Source of the DNA: Lachnospiraceae bacterium
GTDB lineage: Bacteria > Bacillota > Clostridia > Lachnospirales > Lachnospiraceae
Direction: 5' to 3'
Length of the DNA: 64,000 nucleotides
Assembly (NCBI GenBank): GCA_017622575.1
Contig: JAGAQU010000056.1
Span: 1 to 64,000, forward strand
Shown here piece by piece: positions 1 to 7,279 of this stretch. Numbering within the stretch: position 1 is the stretch's first letter; the number at the start of each line of letters is the position of its first letter. The notes under the pieces were generated by a model. It had not been told where the DNA came from. It worked only from the letters and a program-made list of their open reading frames with translations, and did not search any database. A program made the translations under genes and the position numbers.

Positions 1-40
1 AATTTTCAGGGTTGCATTGCTGTTTATTTGTCAAGGTACG
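1..40 (-). other. Probable rRNA operon leader (antitermination/processing region), partial
   Basis: Read on the minus strand this stretch contains CCTTGACAAATAAACAGC, which resembles the leader and spacer motif that precedes 16S or 23S rRNA in many Firmicutes (the CCTTGAAAACTGAA type). It lies directly downstream of two consensus promoters at 94-122 and 189-218. I infer that an rRNA operon begins just beyond the left edge of the window, transcribed leftward. No rRNA sequence is inside the window, so this remains an inference. Confidence 0.5.
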
Positions 41-93
41 CTTCCTTTCTCTCGATTGGAAGTTGTTTTGTCTTGTTCAGACGCAACTCTGAT

Positions 94-122
94 ATAATAT
101 CATGTGCTTTATTCTGTGTCAA
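94..122 (-). promoter_or_regulatory. Downstream (P2) promoter of the probable rRNA operon
   Basis: On the minus strand, TTGACA (117-122) and TATTAT (94-99) are separated by exactly 17 bases. The region upstream is AT-rich. Together with the second promoter at 189-218 this forms the tandem pair typical of rRNA operons. Confidence 0.75.
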
Positions 123-188
123 GACTTTTTTCAAACTTTTTGAATTTCTTTTCCACCACTTCCACTTTGTTTTTCGCGGTGGATTTTT

Positions 189-218
189 ATTATAACACTA
201 AATCCAAAAATTTGTCAA
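189..218 (-). promoter_or_regulatory. Upstream (P1) promoter of the probable rRNA operon
   Basis: On the minus strand, TTGACA (213-218) and TATAAT (189-194) have an 18-base spacer, with an A/T-rich tract just upstream that could act as an UP element. It sits 96 bases upstream of the second promoter and points the same way. Confidence 0.75.
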
Positions 219-281
219 CGCATAAATTTAAATTTATGTGTTCCTCGCAGTTTCTGCTTAACTGCCTTCACCACAGAGGCG

Positions 282-315
282 AAAAATTTGGAAGTACTAA
301 GTTTCCAGCACTTCC
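282..315 (-). terminator. Terminator after tRNA-Ser
   Basis: On the minus strand GGAAGTGCT (307-315) pairs with AGTACTTCC (290-298), nine pairs with one G-U, and is followed by AAATTTTT. It lies 22 bases past the tRNA and ahead of the tandem promoters, so it separates the two transcription units. Confidence 0.7.
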
Positions 316-337
316 ACTTGCTATATTGGCAGCTAAA

Positions 338-425
338 CGGAGAAAGAGGGATTTGAACCCTCGCGCCGCGTGAACGACCTACACCCTTAGCAGGGGCGCC
401 TCTTCAGCCTCTTGAGTATTTCTCC
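338..425 (-). tRNA. tRNA-Ser (GCU anticodon)
   Basis: The minus strand folds as an 88-base class II tRNA. The acceptor arms GGAGAAA and TTTCTCC pair with a G discriminator, the anticodon loop reads CTGCTAA (anticodon GCT), there is a long variable arm typical of serine, and the T arm is GGTTCAAATCC. No CCA is encoded. It has its own consensus promoter at 488-516 and a terminator at 282-315. Confidence 0.95.
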
Positions 426-487
426 ATAATCTGAATTGCTTCCCGCTACCAATATTCTGTTATGAGTTTTTCACAACGCAAAAGTTA

Positions 488-516
488 TTATACATAAGCA
501 AATATCGTTTGTCAAC
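488..516 (-). promoter_or_regulatory. Promoter of tRNA-Ser
   Basis: A perfect consensus sigma-A promoter on the minus strand: TTGACA (511-516), 17 bases, TATAAT (488-493). It starts three bases past the stop codon of the acyltransferase gene and is 63 bases upstream of the tRNA, which fits a strong stable-RNA promoter. Confidence 0.85.
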
Positions 517-518
517 TG

Positions 519-1226
519 TTACATCGAATATTCTTTAATCGTTTTCTCAATCCTTCTTTTCACTTCTGCAGCGATATCCACAGTCTTCATGTCCTTATAC
601 TCTTCATAGTACAAAGGTTTCATATAAATAACCTTTACCGTAACAGGTTGAATAGAGTTTTCATCAAAGGGTTTAAAGGAATCTATCAAGGCGCAAGGAA
701 CAATCGGGCATTTTGCTTTTACAGCGCTCTTAAAACTTCCGCCCTTAAAATCGTTCAGTCTGTTTCCCATTTTACTTCTTGTCCCTTCAGCAAAAATAAG
801 AAAATTTTTACCTGCCTTTACTTCCTCAGCCATCTTAAGGATTATCTGCATAGACTGCTTGATATCTTCCCTGTCTATTGCGTAAGAACCAAGTGCCTGC
901 ATTACCTGTTTCAACAGGATTACATTTCTTACCTCTTTTTTTGCAACAAAGGCAAAAGGACGCGGACAGGAATCTAAAAATACCAGCACATCATATAATC
1001 CCTGATGATTCGGAAATAGGATAAATCCATCTTCCTTCGGTAGATTTTCAATTCCATACGCCTCCACCGCAACTCTTCCTGCACGGTTTGCTTTCTTAGT
1101 TACCTTTTTTATCAGTGCAAAAGATTCCTCCATAGAAATCTTTTTGCTTTTGCCACACCACCAAATACGAAAAAAGTAATAGGGTGCCTGAATAAACAGC
1201 CGCAGCACCATTAACGCAATTCTCAC
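519..1226 (-). CDS. PlsC-family 1-acyl-glycerol-3-phosphate acyltransferase
   Basis: A 235-residue protein of the PlsC family, which acylates lysophosphatidic acid to phosphatidic acid at the inner face of the membrane. The catalytic HX4D motif is NHQGLYD (His74, Asp79), and the substrate-binding EGTR motif is at 147-150. The N-terminal 25 residues are hydrophobic and amphipathic, suiting membrane association. It is the last gene of a minus-strand run, 26 bases after the fumarate hydratase beta subunit, so it is probably co-transcribed with it although the functions are unrelated. Exact acyl acceptor is not predictable from sequence. Confidence 0.88.
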   Translation of the reverse strand: MRIALMVLRLFIQAPYYFFRIWWCGKSKKISMEESFALIKKVTKKANRAGRVAVEAYGIENLPKEDGFILFPNHQGLYDVLVFLDSCPRPFAFVAKKEVRNVILLKQVMQALGSYAIDREDIKQSMQIILKMAEEVKAGKNFLIFAEGTRSKMGNRLNDFKGGSFKSAVKAKCPIVPCALIDSFKPFDENSIQPVTVKVIYMKPLYYEEYKDMKTVDIAAEVKRRIEKTIKEYSM

Positions 1227-1252
1227 GATTACACTCTCCCGCCCTGTTTTCG

Positions 1253-1804
1253 TCAGTCTTCTTTATATTCATTTATAGCAGTTTCATATAAATTATTTCC
1301 CTCGGAATCAATTACCACAATCACCGGAAAATCCTTCACTTCCAGTTTCCTGATTGCTTCTGTTCCAAGATCATCATAGGCGATCACTTCTGAACTAACA
1401 ATCGATTTCGAAAGCAATGCCCCCGCTCCTCCTACAGCCGCAAAATATACAGCTTTATTACGAATAATAGCTTTTCTGACTTCCTCTGATCTTTTTCCCT
1501 TACCTATCATACCTCTTTGTCCTAAGTCAAGCAGTGTCGAGGCGTATTTATCCATTCTGCTGGCAGTGGTAGGTCCTGCTGAGCCAATGGGTCTCCCCTC
1601 TCTTGCCGGAGAAGGTCCCATATAATAAATTATATTGTTCCTAATGTCAAAAGGAAGTTCTTCTCCCCGCTCCAAAGTTTCAAACATTCTTTTGTGTGCG
1701 GCATCACGTGCTGTATAAATTGTACCTGTTAAATAAACATAATCTCCGCTTCGCAGTTCCGTCGCTTCCTTTTCTCCAAAAGGTACTGTTAAGTGCTTAT
1801 CCAT
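1253..1804 (-). CDS. Class I (Fe-S) fumarate hydratase, beta subunit
   Basis: A 183-residue C-terminal-type subunit of the Fe-S hydro-lyase family that interconverts fumarate and malate (or acts on tartrate in close relatives). The substrate-binding signature SAGPTTASRMD is at about 75-85, and the length is normal for the split two-subunit enzyme. The alpha subunit is encoded immediately upstream at 1921-2763, with an unusually long 116-base AT-rich gap between them. The pairing with fumarate rather than tartrate is inferred from overall similarity and cannot be proven here. Confidence 0.9.
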   Translation of the reverse strand: MDKHLTVPFGEKEATELRSGDYVYLTGTIYTARDAAHKRMFETLERGEELPFDIRNNIIYYMGPSPAREGRPIGSAGPTTASRMDKYASTLLDLGQRGMIGKGKRSEEVRKAIIRNKAVYFAAVGGAGALLSKSIVSSEVIAYDDLGTEAIRKLEVKDFPVIVVIDSEGNNLYETAINEYKED

Positions 1805-1920
1805 TTTATTTCCTTTCCTTATATAGTATGAAATTAAAACTCTTCTACTATATATAGAATATTTACACTATTAATATAGAAGAAACTCATTTCGTAAAAC
1901 ATAAAATTTATTAAAATTCC

Positions 1921-2763
1921 CTATATTTCTCTGACGCAATGCCTGTTTACATGGCAACAGATGTTGACCGCAACCGGTAAGCCTGCAATATGCGTCGGAT
2001 AAGTGATAATATTGACCGCAAGTGCCGTGGTGCTTCCGCCAAGTCCACCGGGACCGATTCCCGTCTGATTGATTTTGGCAAGCAGTTCCTCCTCCATCTC
2101 TTTTACATAGGGGATTTCGGAATGTTGATTCACCGGCCTTGTCAGTGCTTGTTTTGCCATTAAAGCACACTTCTCGAAGGTTCCGCCGATACCGACTCCC
2201 ACTACCATGGGAGGGCAGGCATTGGGACCCGCATCTTTTACTGCTGTCAAAATTGCATTTTTCACACCTTCTATTCCGTCAGCAGGCTTCAGCATAAATA
2301 CTCTGCTCATATTTTCGCTGCCAAATCCCTTGGGGGCTATTGTAATTTTAATTTTATCTCCTGCAACAATATTATAATGAATCACTGCCGGAGTGTTATC
2401 CTTTGTATTTTCTCTGATCAGAGGATCCTTTACGACAGATTTGCGTAAGAACCCTTCTGTATAGCCCTGACGCACTCCCTCATTGATAGCGTCTGTCAAA
2501 AGTCCTCCCTCCAGAACTACTTCCTGGCCAAGCTCCACAAAAACAACAGCCATTCCGGTGTCCTGACAGATAGGAATCATGTCCTTTGCCGCAATCTCTA
2601 AATTTTCCTGCAGCTGATTCAAAATCTGTTTTCCCAAAGGCGCTTTTTCCTTCTGTGCTGCCTGATCCAACGCCGCTTTCATGTCATCTGTAAGGTAATG
2701 GTTGGCTTCAATACACATTTCCTTCACATTCCTGGTTATCTCATTTACATGAATTGTTCTCAT
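1921..2763 (-). CDS. Class I (Fe-S) fumarate hydratase, alpha subunit
   Basis: A 280-residue N-terminal-type subunit of the oxygen-sensitive, 4Fe-4S fumarate hydratase. Probable cluster cysteines are Cys66 (in IPICQDTG), Cys183 (in NACPPMVVG) and one of Cys269/Cys270 near the C-terminus, which ends in the family-typical AVNICCHVNRH. The gene follows the HIT protein by 33 bases and precedes the beta subunit. The two-subunit form is the usual one in strict anaerobes, and in this setting it may serve a partial reductive citric acid branch. Confidence 0.92.
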   Translation of the reverse strand: MRTIHVNEITRNVKEMCIEANHYLTDDMKAALDQAAQKEKAPLGKQILNQLQENLEIAAKDMIPICQDTGMAVVFVELGQEVVLEGGLLTDAINEGVRQGYTEGFLRKSVVKDPLIRENTKDNTPAVIHYNIVAGDKIKITIAPKGFGSENMSRVFMLKPADGIEGVKNAILTAVKDAGPNACPPMVVGVGIGGTFEKCALMAKQALTRPVNQHSEIPYVKEMEEELLAKINQTGIGPGGLGGSTTALAVNIITYPTHIAGLPVAVNICCHVNRHCVREI

Positions 2764-2796
2764 CCTTATCTCCGTAGATCGATTCTGTTTCTTTTA

Positions 2797-3207
2797 TTAA
2801 CCTGTAATCAAATTCTTTATTTCTTCCAGTTCTTCCTGTGTAGGTTCCCCGGGGTTCCAGCCGATTGTCTGTCCATCATCCTCATAACGTGGAATCAGAT
2901 GCATGTGGAAATGGAATACCGTCTGTCCTGCTACTACGCCGTTATTCTGCACAATATTGAAGCCGTCACAATTCAATTTTTCTGTGATAACTCCGGCCAT
3001 TTTCTTTGCAAGCTTCATTGCAGAAGCTGCAACCTCGTCTGGTATCTCATAGATATTTGCATAATGCTCCTTGGGAAGAATCAGTGCATGTCCCTTTGCA
3101 GCCGGCCCAAGGTCTAAAATTACCCTGAATTGCTCATCTTCATAAAGTGTTTTAGAAGGGATTTCCCCTGCCGCAATCTTACAAAAAATGCAGTTATCAT
3201 TTTTCAT
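2797..3207 (-). CDS. HIT-family nucleotide-binding hydrolase
   Basis: A 136-residue histidine-triad protein with the catalytic motif FHFHMHLIP (His99, His101, His103) and the N-terminal CIFCKIAAGEIPS signature with a Cys-x-x-Cys pair. Family members hydrolyse nucleotide-amidates or adenylated compounds. I start at 3207 because an AGGAGAG ribosome site precedes that ATG; a longer frame to 3297 would overlap the upstream gene. It sits 28 bases after the flavodoxin/SCP2 gene and is likely co-transcribed. Confidence 0.9.
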   Translation of the reverse strand: MKNDNCIFCKIAAGEIPSKTLYEDEQFRVILDLGPAAKGHALILPKEHYANIYEIPDEVAASAMKLAKKMAGVITEKLNCDGFNIVQNNGVVAGQTVFHFHMHLIPRYEDDGQTIGWNPGEPTQEELEEIKNLITG

Positions 3208-3235
3208 TTTTCTCTCTCCTTTTACTATTTTTCTT

Positions 3236-4243
3236 TTATAGTGTTTTTTCCATAAAGGCAAAAATCTGATCCAGTGTTCGCAATATCTTAAAGTCACCCT
3301 TCATTTTCATAGCCCCTCCCATAAAAGCTCTCTGGAAAGTCATCCGGGCATAAATAATATCATCCATGGTTTCCCTGTTCATCTGAATCTCCACATCACA
3401 TCCGTCAACAGAACCATAATGGTATTTGCATTCAGGTCCGTTTACCTCGATGACCAGAGGTTTTTTCTTTCCATCTATCTGAATCTTATATACTGCTTTA
3501 AAACCGGGCTGAGGTACAAAATGGCTCTGAAATGCACTGATATATTCTTCTTCTGTCCCCTCCAAATCATTGTTTCCCATCATATCACGAAAAAGGCTTG
3601 TGAGTTCCTGGATATCCTCCTTCTGTCTTCTCACATAGCTGTCATCCGCAACATAATGAGATAGCTGCTCTGATTCCTGTGGAGTCAGATCAATGTTCTT
3701 GGTAATGGAAACCATTTTTTTGACAGCCTGATTGCTGGCAGGGAGACTTGCCATCTTCTGGTTTATGGTGCGGTACATATTCTCCGCTTTTTTCTCGATA
3801 ATCTTATTGTACTCTTCATTTCCTTCAAAAATGGAAGTGTCTGCAATATATCCACAGATACCGCTGCAGGGCAGTCCTCCCAAAATTTCCCACGCATTGG
3901 CAAGATTCAGCTTACCTTCCCGCTCTCCGTAGGTCGTGGACATGACAATAGGACACATATATGTTTTGGCAATTTTTTCTTTATCACCGTAAAGCCAGCA
4001 TGCATCAAGAAACTGCTGCATGTATCCGCCGATTCCAAACCATTCCACAGTGGTGGCAAGGATAATTCCATCCGCTTCCTTAAGCGTTTGGGGCAGAGTG
4101 GTGATACTGTTCTTCAATTCATACAAATTAAAGCGCTCCACAGTTACATGAAGTTCTTCCAACACTTCCTGCATTTTGTTGATCACATAAAGTGTCGGAT
4201 CATCCATCAATCCTCTTCCGCCGTAGTAAATATAAATCTTCAT
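3236..4243 (-). CDS. Flavodoxin-fold NAD(P)H-dependent oxidoreductase with C-terminal SCP2-like domain
   Basis: A 335-residue two-domain protein. Residues 1 to about 180 resemble flavodoxin-like NADPH-dependent FMN reductases, including MKIYIYYGGRG at the start and TTVEWFGIGGYMQQFLD, a typical FMN-binding loop and following helix. Residues from about 235 to the end look like an SCP2 sterol-carrier-type domain, with GGAMKMKGDFKIL near the C-terminus as in other SCP2 proteins, which bind lipids in a hydrophobic tunnel. The combination suggests redox chemistry on a hydrophobic substrate, but that is inference. It is the first gene after the promoter at 4286-4314. Confidence 0.75.
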   Translation of the reverse strand: MKIYIYYGGRGLMDDPTLYVINKMQEVLEELHVTVERFNLYELKNSITTLPQTLKEADGIILATTVEWFGIGGYMQQFLDACWLYGDKEKIAKTYMCPIVMSTTYGEREGKLNLANAWEILGGLPCSGICGYIADTSIFEGNEEYNKIIEKKAENMYRTINQKMASLPASNQAVKKMVSITKNIDLTPQESEQLSHYVADDSYVRRQKEDIQELTSLFRDMMGNNDLEGTEEEYISAFQSHFVPQPGFKAVYKIQIDGKKKPLVIEVNGPECKYHYGSVDGCDVEIQMNRETMDDIIYARMTFQRAFMGGAMKMKGDFKILRTLDQIFAFMEKTL

Positions 4244-4285
4244 ACCAAACTATCCTTTCCTGTTACTATGAAATGCATTACTTTT

Positions 4286-4314
4286 AGTATAAAACTGATT
4301 TGATTATCTGTAAA
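4286..4314 (-). promoter_or_regulatory. Promoter for the flavodoxin/HIT/fumarate hydratase operon
   Basis: On the minus strand TTTACA (4309-4314), 17 bases, TATACT (4286-4291). The -35 box lies beside and the spacer overlaps the FHA gene stop codon (4304-4306), marking the boundary between the Tad operon and the next transcription unit. Confidence 0.7.
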
Positions 4315-5563
4315 TAAATTTTAGTTTTCCGAGCCTGATTTCATCTCCGGGCTCCAGCACTTCAGAAGCATTTGGCAAAAGACGCATCCCGTTTTTAAAG
4401 GAGCCGTTTGTGGAATTCAGATCACTCATATATATTCTGTTTCCTTCCCTGAAAAATCTGGCATGCCTGCGGCTGATGCTCTGATCCTCAATGACCATGT
4501 CCACACTTCCCGCAAGCTTTCCCACTGTCAATGGTAATTTTCCTAAATCAATATGATTTTTGTTCCCTTTTCCCACTCCGTAAAGCTTGTTTTCACAGTT
4601 TTCCACCCATGGAATGAAAACAGTATTCCCGTAGGCCTGCTCCGCTTTCTGTTGAATTCTGTCGCTGATGTCTGTTTCCCTGTACGGCTTTTCCTCTTCC
4701 CTTTCCGTTTTTCGGAACCTTTCCTTTATTCCGCCATCTTCTCTTTTTCCCGAAAGAAACAAATCATAGATAAAAAATCCCGCATTTCCCAGAAACAGTG
4801 CGCCGCAAAATAACAATCCCGCATACAGACAAACTTGTATTTTTTCAGAGAAAAGATAGAACCGGTTCATAAAAAACAATATCAGGAAAAGCATGATTGC
4901 CGCTATCATAAAAATAACAGCCCATTTGTTACCGATTTTCTCTTCTTCCTCCTCTTCAGGAGGTTCCAAAAGGGAAAGAGGGTTCTCCCTTTCCGGTATC
5001 CTCTCATTTACTTTTTCTTCCCATTCCAGATCCTCCTCAAACCAATTGACCACTTCATCCAGCACAAACTGCTCTTTTGTGGCAAGTTCAAGCATTTTAT
5101 AAACTATTTCTACGGCTGTCTGATCTTCATTGTCTATTTTTTCCGCCAAATATTCCAGAAAGGATACTATGTAATTGTCCTCTGTCTCAAATGGATAATA
5201 AAGAAAATATAAATGCTCCGTTTCCGCATCCGCATAAATATATTCCGGCTGTAGAACAAGATTTCTCTCATTCAGCAAAAATTTTGACAGCTTCTCCTGT
5301 ACCATTTTTAAATGTATAAAAATATTTTTAAGCTGCTTCATGGTAAGCTTTCTGCCTTCGTAGAGATTTAACAGATTTTGTTTTGAAGTAATTTCGTAGT
5401 ACAAAAAAACATCACCGTTTACATGCCTCTCTTTACAGGGAAGTAAGCCTTCAATCTGATTATCCGTTATCATACGACATTGATACAATTCCGTTCTTTG
5501 ATTTTCTCCCTCCATGATCAGATAATTATGTCTATAATCCTTATAATAACTTACATTTATCAT
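4304..5563 (-). CDS. FHA-domain membrane protein of the Tad locus (DUF6382-like N-terminus)
   Basis: A protein of about 419 residues. The N-terminal 190 residues match what I recall as the DUF6382 domain of Lachnospiraceae FHA proteins. Two membrane segments follow at about 215-238 and 245-270, and an FHA domain occupies about 340-410, with the phosphothreonine-binding signature SISRRHARF and DLNSTNGSF. FHA domains read Ser/Thr phosphorylation, so this is a candidate regulator or assembly factor of the pilus. I start at the ATG at 5563, which overlaps the upstream stop (ATGA) and has AAGG eight bases before it; a GTG at 5572 is the alternative. Confidence 0.8.
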   Translation of the reverse strand: MINVSYYKDYRHNYLIMEGENQRTELYQCRMITDNQIEGLLPCKERHVNGDVFLYYEITSKQNLLNLYEGRKLTMKQLKNIFIHLKMVQEKLSKFLLNERNLVLQPEYIYADAETEHLYFLYYPFETEDNYIVSFLEYLAEKIDNEDQTAVEIVYKMLELATKEQFVLDEVVNWFEEDLEWEEKVNERIPERENPLSLLEPPEEEEEEKIGNKWAVIFMIAAIMLFLILFFMNRFYLFSEKIQVCLYAGLLFCGALFLGNAGFFIYDLFLSGKREDGGIKERFRKTEREEEKPYRETDISDRIQQKAEQAYGNTVFIPWVENCENKLYGVGKGNKNHIDLGKLPLTVGKLAGSVDMVIEDQSISRRHARFFREGNRIYMSDLNSTNGSFKNGMRLLPNASEVLEPGDEIRLGKLKFIYR

Positions 5564-5982
5564 CCTTGACACCTTATCCCTTCTATCAACCCTACAATGT
5601 TGATCCGTTCTGATTTCTTTTTTATTTTAAGAGAACCTCCATAACTTATTGTTTCTATGCTCATCTGCAGGTTGTCCCCTTTTATCCTGTTTTCTTCCAC
5701 ATGGCAAAAAGGGTAGAACCGCATTTGATACTGTAGTCTGCTCTCAACATATTGGCTGTCCGGCTCTCTTAACATCATATCTCCGTAAATAACCTCCCCG
5801 TAATTTATTCCTGCTTCCGTAAACCGGCTTCCTCGAAAGGCCACAAGATAATCATTCTGTGATATGATGCATCTGTTATACAGCAAAAAACCACACAAAA
5901 TAATAAGTAAATACAAAAAAATCACAAGAGGCATTACAAAAGATGCCTCCACTGTCAAATATCCCTTCAGATTTTTACACAT
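5560..5982 (-). CDS. TadE-like minor pseudopilin
   Basis: A 140-residue protein beginning with GYLTVEASFVMPLVIF, the processed hydrophobic N-terminal segment of TadE-type pseudopilins, with one membrane helix at about 14-36 and a small exported domain after it. GGAGGTGA precedes the ATG by nine bases. It overlaps the prepilin peptidase upstream by eight bases and the FHA gene downstream by the ATGA. Such minor subunits are cleaved by the locus prepilin peptidase and help initiate Flp pilus assembly. Confidence 0.8.
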   Translation of the reverse strand: MCKNLKGYLTVEASFVMPLVIFLYLLIILCGFLLYNRCIISQNDYLVAFRGSRFTEAGINYGEVIYGDMMLREPDSQYVESRLQYQMRFYPFCHVEENRIKGDNLQMSIETISYGGSLKIKKKSERINIVGLIEGIRCQG

Positions 5983-6388
5983 AAATAAGTATCACCTCCA
6001 TGGCTGCCAGGAAAAAAGGAATCAGGGGAACAGGCTCTTTGTCTCCGCGCATCAACCGATACAGAGAAAATATTCCTGTCATCATAATTCCAATGCCGAC
6101 CATTATGGTACATAAGCCTCCTCCAAGGAAAAAACCGACCACCAAAGCCACCATGCCGTCTCCGAAACCTATTTGTTCTCCTGTCAAAAACGCCAGAAAA
6201 AGAAGCGCCATTCCGGGAAGGACACAAATCATTGCCTTATCCACACCATTTCCTGCTGCGAAATAAACGACAGCTGCTATGCCAAAAACCACAATCCATA
6301 TCGTTGGAATTGTTTTCCATCTGATGTCATATAGTGCCAAAATGCCAAGGAATAAAAGAGTAAGGCTGTATCCTATCTGCTCATACAT
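5975..6388 (-). CDS. Prepilin peptidase, A24 family (TadV/CpaA-like)
   Basis: A 137-residue polytopic membrane aspartic protease that cleaves Flp-type prepilins. The two catalytic aspartates are visible as Asp21 (in LYDIRWKTIP) and Asp77 in the GFGDG motif (74-78). About five hydrophobic segments fill the protein. The methyltransferase domain of full-length PilD is absent, as usual for Tad peptidases. I start at 6388 because the GAGAGGAGAG site precedes it, and this site lies inside and just after the stop of the broken TadE-like gene. Confidence 0.88.
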   Translation of the reverse strand: MYEQIGYSLTLLFLGILALYDIRWKTIPTIWIVVFGIAAVVYFAAGNGVDKAMICVLPGMALLFLAFLTGEQIGFGDGMVALVVGFFLGGGLCTIMVGIGIMMTGIFSLYRLMRGDKEPVPLIPFFLAAMEVILIYV

Positions 6389-6401
6389 ACGCTCTCTCCT
6401 C

Positions 6402-6764
6402 TCATCCGCACTTGCTGCAGGCACTTCTTCCTCCCACTTCTGAGAGAGGAACAAGATACACTGTTCTTTTCAGAGACGGACAATCTGTTTCTCCATGATA
6501 TTTGTTTCCCCATTCCGTAAGATAAACAAGTCCATGCTTAACCGGACGGCAAGTTTCACAGGGATAATATTTTTCTCCGGATCCGTTACGCAGTCCTGGA
6601 ATCTCTTCTGCCTCTTCCGCCCGGATATTGATTTTCAGATAAGTACACTCCTGTGAAAGATGATATCTACTTCCTGATGGCGTTATATAAACATAAATAT
6701 CTGAATTTTTTCCGCCTTCCTCGCCGCCTTCCCGGTATCCTACAAAACCATGTCCGAAAATGCA
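6402..6764 (-). pseudogene. C-terminal part of a frameshifted TadE-like gene
   Basis: This frame stays open for 120 codons but has no ATG, GTG or TTG start in its first part; it is preceded by an in-frame TGA at 6765-6767. It encodes YVYITPSGSRYH, CTYLKINIR, YYPCETC, a second YHGETDCPSLKR and ends SACSKCG. Two copies of a pattern Y-H-x5-C-x2-L and several cysteine pairs are visible. It continues exactly where the upstream TadE-like frame (6740-7258) goes wrong: adding one T to the run of four at 6757-6760 joins the two into a 285-residue protein. I recall TadE-family proteins of Lachnospiraceae with just this C-terminal extension, so I read it as the lost half of that gene. Confidence 0.75.
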
Positions 6765-7258
6765 TCAGTTATTTCAATCTTTCCTATAGGAAGCCAACGG
6801 ACAAACGGTTTCATGGCATAGGAAGTCTGAATTTCCAAATTCCCATCTCCATAGTTATCCCATGAAGTATTTACAATGACTCCGTCACTTCCCTCTTCAA
6901 CACATAAGTATGGGAGCAACTGTTCCCCTAAATATTGCTTTATTTCTTCCTCCTGACTATCTGTAAACAGACCGGCAGTTCCCTGCTCATACACTCTTTC
7001 ATATGCCAAAAAGCACATTTTACTTCCAACCTGATGCATTGCTTCATATGCATCACTCTGAAATCTCACCATCTCAAGACTGTAGAGCAGGGTCACCGTA
7101 AAAAGAAAAAACAGGGGCAAAACAAGACACCCTTCAAGGGCCATTCCCGCTTTCAGAAAAATGGGGAAAGAGAAAGATGCTCTCTCAAAAAAGCTGTACC
7201 GAGAAGGGGCCTTTTCGCTATTTGATTTTTCTTTACTGATTCTTCGAAAAGAGAACAT
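6740..7258 (-). CDS. TadE-like pseudopilin, N-terminal part of a frameshifted gene
   Basis: A 172-residue frame with a TadE-type hydrophobic segment (AGMALEGCLVLPLFFLF, about 37-60) after a 35-residue cytosolic leader rich in Lys and Phe. It reads through IEITDAFSDMVL and then stops at a TAG in the sequence just past a TTTT run at 6757-6760. A minus-one shift there would continue as DAFFGHGFVGYREGG into the open frame that ends at 6402. The truncated product may still be made; whether the break is real, a sequencing error, or a functional slip is open. It follows the DUF5702 gene by 21 bases. Confidence 0.7.
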   Translation of the reverse strand: MFSFRRISKEKSNSEKAPSRYSFFERASFSFPIFLKAGMALEGCLVLPLFFLFTVTLLYSLEMVRFQSDAYEAMHQVGSKMCFLAYERVYEQGTAGLFTDSQEEEIKQYLGEQLLPYLCVEEGSDGVIVNTSWDNYGDGNLEIQTSYAMKPFVRWLPIGKIEITDAFSDMVL

Positions 7259-7279
7259 CCTTCTCTTTCCCCCTTTCTA

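Noticed and set aside
104..373. An 89-codon plus-strand open frame
   Set aside because: It runs through the rRNA promoters and antisense to tRNA-Ser and has no ribosome site.
1871..2170. A minus-strand frame overlapping the fumarate hydratase alpha end
   Set aside because: It lies in another frame inside a well-conserved gene and shows no family pattern.
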